Positions 36,626 through 46,300 of a stretch of DNA of 64,000 nt are shown piece by piece (the first letter of the stretch is position 1; each line of letters starts with the position of its first letter). Source of the DNA: Euryodendron excelsum (Eukaryota; Streptophyta; Magnoliopsida; Ericales; Pentaphylacaceae); NCBI GenBank assembly GCA_033060915.1, contig CM065381.1, forward strand, positions 30,005,836 through 30,069,835, in the 5' to 3' direction. The translations under genes and the position numbers were made by a program. A model generated the notes under the pieces. It saw nothing but the letters and a program-made list of their open reading frames with translations. It was not told the origin of the DNA and searched no databases.

Positions 36626-36665
36626 GGCGCCACTACTAGTGGCGCCACTAGTAGTGGCACCAGCC
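36626..36665. repeat. Nested GGCGCC palindromes upstream of the LTR TATA box
   Basis: 36635-36652 is a perfect 18-bp palindrome (ACTAGTGGCGCCACTAGT), overlapping two 10-bp arms that begin GGCGCCACTA (36626-36646). Related 'gcgccact.ctagtggcgcc' pieces lie at the same place in the other LTR copies (25785-25860, 23600-23660). Confidence 0.7.
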
Positions 36666-37087
36666 AGTTAGGAAACTTTATAAGTCGGCAAGCAACATAT
36701 CTTTGACTAGATTTGGACGCCTATACTAGTGACTACCATGCAACTTTTAGCTTGGCTTCACTAAGAGTGACTCCGAAAAGTCCGGAAATGATTTGAAGGA
36801 GCCGGGAATGACCTGGAAGGCCGGAAAGGAGCAAGAACACTTAAAATAGTGTCCTTGAGGTATTTGACTTAAAAAGTGAGGACAAAATGTGTCGGAAAGG
36901 TTGACCGGATTTTTAGGGTCAAAACGGTCAATCGGACTGGGAAGCTGCCAGGCGAACTCGGATTGTCCCGAAAGAAGACTTGGGATCTGGAAACATTATT
37001 CAAAATGTTCCCGGAGGTTTCCGGTTTGATTCCCAGAGCCGACGTGGTCGGAAAAGGAGACCGGCCCACCAGGGGCAAAACGATCAT

Positions 37088-37400
37088 TTTGTACCGGGTT
37101 TGCCGGAACTGACTCGGAATGGTCCGGAAAGGTAAAGGAAGGTTGAGAACACTATAAAAAGTATTCTCGGGACATTACCGGTTTGATACCCAGAGCCAGT
37201 GTGGTCGAAGAAGGAGACCGGCCCTCTAGGGGCAAAACGGTCATTTTGTACCAGGTTGGCCGGAACTGACTCAGAATGATCCAGAAAGGTAAAGGAAGAT
37301 TGAGAACACTATAAAAAGTATTCTCGGGACATTACCAGTTTGATACCCAGAGCCGGTGTGGTTCTCAGGGCATTCGGATGCCTAGGGGCAAAATGGTCAT
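37088..37400 (-). repeat. Two tandem copies of a segment of about 156 bp in U3
   Basis: 37088-37243 and 37244-37400 share 'ggtaaaggaagrttgagaac', 'actataaaaagtattctcgg' and 'tttgatacccagagcc' in the same order. Confidence 0.7.
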
Positions 37401-37609
37401 CTTGACCGGAAAGTCTCGGAAAAGGTCCAAAGGACAGTTTGGTCATTTTTCACCAAAGTGGGTTAACAAACACTGGTGTTGACCTTGGTTTTGAGTGTTT
37501 CCGCCACTCTAATGGCGGTCGTCGTGATACAAGGGTTTGTTACCAATTCCCTATATCGACCTATTTGTGAGTATTTCCACTACTTTAACGGTTTTGTGAA
37601 TAGTTTCGC

Positions 37610-37987
37610 TACTCGGACCGTCTCGAGGAATAAACTGTCGAGAGAGAGGGATTGGAAAGGGGCCTTATCGTCTCCGAAGAGACGTGCCTGGATTGGAACC
37701 GTCTCGAGGAATAAACTGTCTCGAGAGAGGGATTGGGAAGGGGTCTTACCGTCTCCGAGGAGACGCGCCTGGATTGGGAACCGTCTCGAGGAATAAACTG
37801 TCTCGAGAGAGGGATTGGAAAGGGGTCTTACCATCTCCGAGGAGACGTGCCTGGAGTGGAACCGTTTCGAGGAATAAACTGTCTCGAGAGTGGGATTGGA
37901 AAGGGGACTTATCGTCTCTGAAGAGACGTGACTGGATTGGAACCGTCTCGAGGAATAAACTGTCTCGAGAGTGGGATTGGAAAGGAA
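37610..37987 (-). repeat. 81-bp tandem array in U3, about 4.6 copies
   Basis: Each unit contains 'accgtctcgaggaataaact', 'gtctcgagagagggattgg' and 'cgtctccgaggagacg'. Copies begin near 37617, 37698, 37780, 37860 and 37940. The units hold CTCGAG palindromes and a short hairpin (CGTCTC/GAGACG). The other solo LTR has only one or two degenerate units at the equivalent place (24590-24690). The open frames here are by-products of the repeat. Confidence 0.8.
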
Positions 37988-38178
37988 AGGACAATGCCCC
38001 TAAGGGCATTTTGGTCATTTTGCCTCTATTTGGGCCTGACAGGCCCACGAAGCGATGGAAAGACGGAATTTGGACCTAGAGAATTGATTTCGACAGGAAT
38101 ATGCCCACAATTACTTGAAAACAAGTCTGGACGGAGTGTAGACTGCCAAGCGATAAAAAATGGGGTTCTTACACTAAC

Positions 38179-39057
38179 CTAATAAAATGAATAATAAGTG
38201 GCTTTTATTGGAATTGTGCTTGTACGTTTTCAATTTTAACCGTAACTACAAAATGATTATGTCAATTATGAATATTATCAAATTAGGCTTAGCACCAAAG
38301 TGAAGGGTGGTTCTCTTGGAATTGGCTCCCTTCGAGACATTTCTCCTCCATATTCCTTCAGATTTATTTATCAGGATGCCATGTGTGCCTTAAGAAATCC
38401 TATGGCCCATAAATTGCCCCCTTTTTAACTTTTTTTATTTTTTATCTCATTTAACTTTTTTTCGTTCTCTCTCTTCCTTGTACGTTTGTATCTTATGTAG
38501 CTCTTCTCTATCTAGCCCGTTTATAAAACTATCTCTCCATTTATTTTTCTAATCTGCAATTTCTGGTTTTATATGTTAAAGAATAAAAAAAAAGGAAGTG
38601 AAATTGGCTTGAGATTCGTATCATGATTCTACAATTCTTTGGCCAAATTGACCCACAGAGCCGGAAATTCTAGACAAAAGGGATTTTGGATTACAGATTT
38701 GGAATTGCTATTGTTGTAAGTTGTGAAATTCTAATTCGGCTCAAAACAGTTAGGCTATGTCGTTAAATACAAATTTATTGGGATTTTACCTTTGCAGAAA
38801 AACTCCCATCTTTGTATTCAACTTGATAGCAAAGTTTGAAAATGTTAAGATTTGGTTTTTTTTTTTTTGGTAACACTCGGATATTTGTAAGTCGATCGTA
38901 TGATTTCTTAATGGGCAGGTGGTATCTTAAGATAAAAAGTCTAGAGAGTCTGGAGGACAAGGATATAAAGGGGAGTTGGTCCCGGTTTTCTCACCCCCTC
39001 TTTTATTTTTGTACGTTAAAAAATAAATTGTCATGAAGTTTAGCATAGAATATGATA
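38179..39057. other. Intergenic DNA, no gene seen
   Basis: AT-rich sequence that continues the DNA interrupted at 33185. No protein pattern or repeat structure was recognised except T-runs near 38860. Confidence 0.5.
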
Positions 39058-39304
39058 GGGATTGATTCTGGTAGGGTTCTTTTTTTGGCCTTAACCTTAT
39101 TTGAAGCTCCCCACACTGATCCCACATCGGTCGGGGACTTCCTCCCAGTAGCAAGGTCAAGGCCTAGCTACTGGGTTACTCACTCCATGTGGCCCAAAGG
39201 GTTATATAGTGGTGGGGAAGGAAGTCCCCGACCGATGTGGGATCAATGGGGGGAGCTCCAAACAAGGGTAAGGCCAAAAAAGGAATCCTGCCAGAATCAA
39301 TCCC
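39058..39304. mobile_element. Foldback MITE with arms of about 88 bp
   Basis: The left arm GGGATTGATTCTGGTAGGGT is mirrored by the right arm ending CCTGCCAGAATCAATCCC. Pairing runs through 'ggccttaacctt', 'gatcccacatcggtcgggga' and 'cttcctccc'. The loop is only about 70 bp. No clear target duplication. Confidence 0.8.
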
Positions 39305-40131
39305 CATCAGAACATATCATTGATGACTTTAAGGATTTGAAAAACATCGAGTTCTTCTTCAATGTATGATGGGTTGAAATATACTAACAAACAATTAATT
39401 ACTTTTTTTTTTTTTGTATTTTGCTACAACATTACTGAAATTGATTTTATTTTTCATGTAGAAATTTAGGCTTACATATGCTTGAATGAGAAATGTGAAA
39501 AATAAATTTAAAAATATAATAATATATTAAATAATTAAAATGTTGTTTTCAAGCTATGACACCCCTCAAAATAAATCTCGGCTCCCCGTTTTTAGACTGC
39601 CATGGCACCCTCCCCCGTCACTTAGGTCCGCCACTGTCTAGTAGAGTTGAGTCATGTGTCCTCCTATTATCCTCAACTATTGCCACCTTAGCTTACATCT
39701 CTCTCATGAATGAACTAGCTTGCTAGTTTAGTAGTTTGAATGATTGAGAAAAACGCAAAGAACAAAAACCAACAAAGAGAAGGGCCTGCCATTCAAAGTC
39801 CATGCATTGAGTGTTCTCAAAAGCGGAATCCAGAATACTTATCCAAGTAGCAAGTTGTTAGTTTTTTGGTTCTTGTTCTTTTAATTTTTGTTTCTCATGG
39901 ATCTTACAAGTAGCAGAAAGTAAATGAACAGGAATCCAATTATGAATGAGTTGAAAACCCAATGAACAGTTTTAGGGTTCCAAAACAACTGCTGATTTTT
40001 AATGTTCCTGTTATTCAGTGCAAAGGATTTATTTATCTGCAAGTTTATAATATTCTCACTTCAACGAAAAAACAAAAAATTGTAACAAAAATGGAAGAAA
40101 AATTAAGTGCCTCCCCTTTCCACTTAGTTAC
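39305..40131 (-). other. 3' flank of F-box copy 4
   Basis: 39650-40130 matches the 3' flanks of copies 1 and 5 ('gcattgagtgttctcaaaag', 'aatacttatccaagtagca'). No gene is seen. Confidence 0.55.
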
Positions 40132-41268
40132 TCAATTATTGCAAACCAAATAATCATTCAGCTTTGCTCCAGATACTTGCTGTGAATCATTCCACAGGAT
40201 TTTTGAGTTGTGACTAATTGTTTGGAGCAACTTCGCATTCTCTTTGAAATATTTCAGCAGTTTGTCTTTGTCGTCAACGCTTTCAAAGTTCTCCATCTCG
40301 ACTCTTTTCAAGTAATGTCTCCAACATTTTATAAGTTGATCCTGGCAGCAGAATGGGTCTTCTTCTTTTCCCACCATCTTTCCATATTAGAGCTACAAAT
40401 TGGTTATGAAACATAAAGAATATATATATACACATATACATATATAAATCAGTGTACAGGATAAGGATAGGACAACAATTCAACAACCGTTTGGCCATAT
40501 TGTGACTAGTGGTGTGCAGGTGGAGATTAAATCTGGTGGCAAAGTTTGGCCACAAGTTTATAAAAAAATCTGCTCCAAACAGAGGAGAAATTCAGATTAA
40601 TGCTAAAAGAAATTGGCATTCTTACAAAACACATTACTAAACTAATGTAGAACATCAAATCAACATAGCTATAAAACCCAGTGATTTTGGAAAATTCAGA
40701 CAGTTATTTAAAAATATTCCAATGACAACTCAAGGGACATGAATGATAATACAATATAATATTACCTTTATGGATTTTTCTTCGATATCTGAAATAAAAT
40801 ACAAGGTCTCTGAACGAGGAGATAGCCAAAGCAAGCTGTTCACCAAGTCCGTATAACTCCTTAAATTGGAAGTCATTTTCACGTTAAGATGCTTGAGATC
40901 ATATAGTGGAGGAAGCAAGTTGTGTCTTAGTTTTTGGGGGAAAATCAAATCCTACAGAATTAATTTCCAACAACAAACAGATTTAAGGAAGCTGAACATA
41001 GTGTGTTAAGATGTTATTTTAGAATAATGAAATTTTGAAGGGATTGAAAATACCTTATCGGAACGACAAACTAATGTCAAAACTTTGCAATGATCAAAAC
41101 ATCCAAGGAAATTCCGCAACATAACAAAATATCCATTGGTGCATGAGCTTGAGTCAGATTGAGAGCGTCGCATCGAGAGCAGCTGTAGAATTCAATAATT
41201 GAAAGGGAATTGGTTTTCCACTATATCAACCTTGACCTCTACCACATAATTGCAATCGAGCAAGTGTT

Positions 41269-42902
41269 TGTTGAGTACGCAGCGGAAGGTCAAAATAACA
41301 ATTACAATTTATACATTCATAATACAAGAATATTACAATAATATAATGCACTACACAAGTGCTTACAATACAACTCACATGTACATTAACTATACTAATG
41401 GTGCCTAGCACCAACTCCCTAGTGTGCCTAACAGATGTCAGAGATGCTGGAACTTACACTGTGTGTGTCTCCCCCACACACCATCACACGGTGTGTACAA
41501 CACATACCCACACTTGGTGCCCAGCACTAACTCTCCACTCATAGGGTGTGGTATATTTTCACACACACAATAACACTCACTTGTACTAGTACACACTTAC
41601 TTACAAGCAATCTTGGTATGGGTGGCTTTTCACCCATTGGCCACCCACACACACAAGAAACCTTGGTGTAGTGGCTCATCTCCATTTGCCACCCACACTT
41701 ACACTTAAACTCACATCACATATTTATACTTGGCTATGGAACATTCTAGAATGAGGTCATTCTGGAGAAGATATTGAGAGAGGGAATGTTCTAGAGAGGG
41801 GGATTTAGAGAGGATAGATGGAGAATATTCTAGAGAGTCAATGATGACTCTCAACACTCCCCCTCAGCATTGACTCTCGCTTCTTAAACTATAGCCAGTT
41901 TCTTCAACAATCTTCTTCGGCAGGATAACACGTCTCAGGTGCTTCAACATTACTTCTTAATGACAGTTGGAATTGCAACCATATTGTTTTGTGGAGTACT
42001 TCAATATTTGATGCAGGAGGTGATGCAGTGTCGCTGCTGCTCCCACAAAAAATACCCTTGTGATCATGTCTCCATGAACGTTCTTTTGACATTTTCTATA
42101 GATGGCGGTACAGTGTCGCTGCTACAAGTCTTGTAGATCTTGCCCTTTCACAACACCTTGAGAAACAATCCTGTCATCACTTGGCACTTGGCTTTGACAA
42201 ATATTCCACAGTCTCCACCTGTCTTTGACAAATCTCCCACGAACTATCCACTACTCTGCTGTCTCTGATACATCTTCCAGGACCTTAACCTGACGCTCTC
42301 ATACCACTTGTTGAGTACGCAGCGGAAGGTCAAAATAACAATTACAATTTATGCATTCATAATACAAGAATATTACAATAATATAATGCACTACGCAAGT
42401 GCTTACAACACAACTTACACGTACATTAACTATACCAATGATGCCTAGCACCAACTCCCTAGTGTGCCTAGCAGATGTCAGAGATACCCAGCATCTCACT
42501 TACACTGTGTGTGTCTTCCCCACACACCATCACATGGTGTGTACAACACATACCCACACTTGGTGCCCAGCACCAACTCTCGACTCATAGGGTGTGGTAT
42601 GTCTTCACATACACAAGAACACTCATTTGTACTAGCACACACTTACTCACAAGCAATCTTAGTGTTGATGGCTTTTCACCCATTGGCCACCCGCACACAC
42701 AAGAAACCTTGGTGTGGTGGCTCATCTCCATTTGCCACCCACACTTACACTTAAACCCATATCACATATTTATACTTGGCTATGGAACATTCTAGAATGA
42801 CGTCATTCTAGAGAAGATATTGAGAGAGGGAATGTTCTAGAGAGAGGGATCTAGAGAGGATAGATGGAGAACATTCTAGAGAGTCAATAATGTCTCTCAA
42901 CA
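41269..42902 (-). mobile_element. TRIM-like element in F-box copy 4, GTGTT duplication
   Basis: LTRs lie at 41269-41856 (588 bp) and 42309-42902 (594 bp), both TGTTGAGTACGC...CTCTCAACA on the plus strand. On the minus strand the 5' LTR is followed after two bases by TGGTATGAGAGC (42306-42295), one mismatch from the Met-tRNA site. A purine tract GCTGAGGGGGAGTG lies just before the 3' LTR. The duplication is GTGTT (41264-41268 and 42903-42907). The interior is only 452 bp and has no gag or pol. The LTRs are close to identical, pointing to a fairly recent insertion. Confidence 0.88.
42295..42306 (-). promoter_or_regulatory. Primer-binding site, variant Met-tRNA type
   Basis: TGGTATGAGAGC on the minus strand, two bases after the 5' LTR of the 41269-42902 element. 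It differs at one base from TGGTATCAGAGC. Confidence 0.75.
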
Positions 42903-43319
42903 GTGTTAACTCTTAAGATGTTCATGAAAAATCTCAATCGTACGTCTCCAAGTCAGGGCATTGTCCTACAATCAAATTCTCAAGTCTAAGCAATTTAGAA
43001 ACGTGTTCTTTAAGCAATTCATCGGTGATATTAAGACCCTTTAATGATAGATTTTTAAATGCTTACAGGCATCAATGTTGACCTTGCGTGGTTTAGACGT
43101 GCCATTGTACACAAAAGACTGAAGATTTAGAGCCCCAATTTCTATACTCTCTAATCCAATATAAAATCTTAATTTGAGCCTTTTCAGGCTGGTCTTCGAA
43201 AACTTAGCATTTTTCCACATTTTTCATCTACACAATTCGAAGTCCTCCATCCTAACAAGTCCAGAAACATGGTTTTCAAACCAAAAATCTGTAATGAAAA
43301 AAACTTAAGAAATTCCTAG

Positions 43320-46300
43320 TGTTGCACACTGTTAGCTTAAAGACAGATTCATCCTCCACACAGGTGCTTATGGGATTAACGGGCGTCTATCTCCAGAATA
43401 AAATGATCACAATTTTAAATAAATAGCACTACAATATTCAGATCCAGCGAATCAACCTTTTGATTATACTCTCTCAATGTATAGAATGAATGTAACATGT
43501 ATGACATAAAACAATGAGAAATTTCTGTCTAATTCTACGTAAAATTATGACATTTAATTCCATACAGAAACCTATAGAGTTTTTGATAAAATTAATATGA
43601 CAAGATGCAAAGAAGCACTATTTTCTACACAAAAAATAGACTGGAAAACTATAGAATTTATACACAGAAATTCATACAGTAACACATAATCAATTAACCG
43701 AAAAAGCTGGATAGAAATTCCAAGTTTGGTACAAAAACGAGGAGAAATTCAGGCCTAGAGAATGGCAGAAACAGGACAACACTTTACCTGAGACTAGGCA
43801 GAATTTCGTCTTCATCAGATACAGAGAAGAGAGGACACTCTATTTTTGTTGCTTTTGAATCTAGGCAGAGCCTTTCTATTTATAGAAAAAACTCGCATCG
43901 CGTCCGTTCGAGCAGCTAAACGCACCCCTACGAAAGGGTGCGGCAGTTAACTAACTATTGGTTCGAGTTCGAATTGAAACCGGTTCGGTCTGCTAGGTTT
44001 GGTTCTCTAAAAAGAATAAACCGGACGACCCAAGCCCATTTAATCCGCACCCACGCCCGCGCCCTGACCTGGACCTAGAGGGCGGGCTGCGCCGCCCGCG
44101 TGTGTAGGGTATTGGGTTAATCCATGGGTTTCATAGGTCCTCCCTCTTCCACAATAGTAGGGTACCCTTTGGGTCCCAAACCTTACTCCAAACTTGGGTT
44201 ATATATACACATCATTTCTCCCATGGGAAACCAATGTGGGATTGCCCCACTACATGTACATAAACCCTTTTCTAGTAGGTGACTTTGGAAGCCAATAACT
44301 TATTCAAATCTTGACGGATTTGATAAGTAAATAATCTAGATTCATCTCCTCACGGAGAAGCATCCAACGCCTATCTAAACCGACACAATGGAAGTGTGGA
44401 TCCCATTCGTTTATTGGCTCAAAGATGGCATAAAACAACAGTTAATAAGCCTTGTTTTTCCAACAAACCCCCACATGAATGATATTGGCTTGAAACAACA
44501 AAAACAATGCTCAAAGAAATGTAAATGCAAAAATGTAAGAGAGAGAGTAAAGCAAAAAGTTGCCGCATCAGGAAAGGTGACTTTTGGCTTTGAACCTTCC
44601 TTAGTGAAATAATATCGGGTTTATTGGTTGATCGATGAACATGATGTCTTGAACTGTTTTGCCGTTTGTATAAACCGAGACAATAGTACTTACACGGGAT
44701 TTCTTCCCTATCTAAGGTTGTTCTCGGTTGTGTTCGTTTTGGCCATGAACTGTCATGGTATTCATGAGTGCTCTAGAGAATTGAAGCCTTTACAATTCTC
44801 ATAGAAGTGGCCCCCATCACACTCATATAGGTGATTTCTTATAGAGTGAGTAGTTATACATACTCCACTTGGTAGCCAAGTAATAAGAATAATTAAAATC
44901 ATAGGCTTATTAATATGAGTATCTTGCTATACTCGTTCTATATTAAAAGTTGTAGCTTATCCTAACAGTATTCAGGTAATCAATATTTCACCATAGAATT
45001 AGGAAGTGGAACAAAGTTTCCCATTGATTTATACTAAGCCGACCTTAATTCGGTTGTCCCGTTGAACCTAGACCTTGGGATCTCCAGTCAACTAGGTTGG
45101 GTTGCCATTAAGGTAACTTTTAAGATAATAGGTTTTAATGCCTAATCCTCTCGATGAATGAAATTCGATCTCTTATCAGGCCTAATAGTAAGATGATCTT
45201 TCAATATCCTTCAATTAAATTATTAATCATTAAATATTACATCCCTACGAATAATGACCTTTAACAGACATGTTTGTCGTGTTTTGTCATTATCGAGAAT
45301 TTTCTGTGTCTTAAGACGTTTACAAAGTTACTTAAAACTTTTTCCCTAATTATTGATTCCTCCGCAGAATCTGGTCGTATACTTCTATTGCGAGAATTTC
45401 CTTAGAAGTTAATGCACTTCTTACAAGACTTTATCCATTTGTGGATTTAGCGTCTTCTGATCCATAAATCCAGTTTCCATTGTGTACCCTCTCTAGTACT
45501 TCTAGATGTAAATGTGATCAGTGCTCATTTGTAGCATATGGCTATCACCTTCCAGTGAATTAACTCTGGGTTTGAATAAAATACTTTCTTCCTACCAAGA
45601 TATGTTTACCCTTGTCACTTGTGTGAACTCATATCACGAAGTCACAACTATTGAGACTCAATCTCGCCACATATCAATGAAGTATTTGAGTTTAGACTCT
45701 ACTCATTGAACCATTTGGACAACCTAGTTCTCAAATCCATCAGGAAAATTGTCTGTTACCATTTAGGTTTACCTCTATGTAAACTATTGTTATGATTCAT
45801 ATATAACGAAACTTCGTACATCTCTTTACTTTACTAAAGTTATCAAGGCTGCACTTAGTTCCTTTTCTCTTAAGGTTTCACCTCTGACTTTGAAAGTTAA
45901 AACCATTCGAATCAGTCATTCTCTCCGTTTTATATTTAGAACTATTCTTCCTTCCAACCATAGATTTAAAGTCTTGGCTCTTTTGCTTACTCATAAAGTC
46001 TTCAAGACTCTTAGGATGAAAAGCAAATGCACAAGGAAGTCCATTCCCAAAGAATGTCCCATTTCTAGATTTTAGATGGATTATCGTCTACCAAGGCATT
46101 CATATACACAAATATATTCATGTGGACTGGGGAATACACACTCACACCGTTTTACAACTTAGATTACGGATAACCCGATCTATAATTCTCTCAGTGTTAA
46201 CACAGTGTTCTGTGGGGTGTCCTAATGAGAACGTGTGTTGGAGAAATAATGCTCCCCCCCCCCCCCCAACATTACTTCCCCCCACATTTCTTGGACTATC

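Larger units (their letters stand above)
33186..38173 (-). mobile_element. Solo LTR, 4.99 kb, inverted, with perfect CTAAC duplication
   Basis: On the minus strand it runs TGTAAGAACCCC...GGGCGTGACA. The flanks are CTAAC at 33181-33185 and 38174-38178. It aligns end to end with 24330-28987. TATA box at 36526-36533; U3 is 36534-38173 in this orientation, R/U5 is 33186-36525. It is longer than its relative largely because of tandem repeats in U3 (37088-37400 and 37610-37987). No internal region remains. Confidence 0.88.
40132..43319 (-). pseudogene. F-box/LRR/FBD copy 4, C-terminal half, broken
   Basis: On the minus strand, part of exon 1 (43319-42903, then 41268-41054 after a TRIM insertion) is followed by exon 2 at 40951-40766 (DLIFPQKLRHNLLPPLYDLK) and exon 3 from 40392 to a stop at 40132 (FCCQDQLIKCWRHYLKRVEM). 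Exon borders match copies 1 and 5. Exon 3 has a TAA in place of the CAA of its second codon. The F-box and first LRRs are missing: upstream of 43319 lies the retroelement 43320-49084, and beyond it only the 5' UTR-like flank (49085-49200) reappears. It is clearly non-functional. Confidence 0.85.

Noticed and set aside
37476..38182. Several overlapping open frames on both strands
   Set aside because: They arise from the 81-bp tandem units in U3, which happen to be a multiple of three and free of stops. No protein family is recognisable.
41359..42795. Thr/His/Cys-rich frames around 'cacacac' tracts
   Set aside because: They lie in the LTRs of the 41269-42902 element and occur twice because the LTRs are duplicated.
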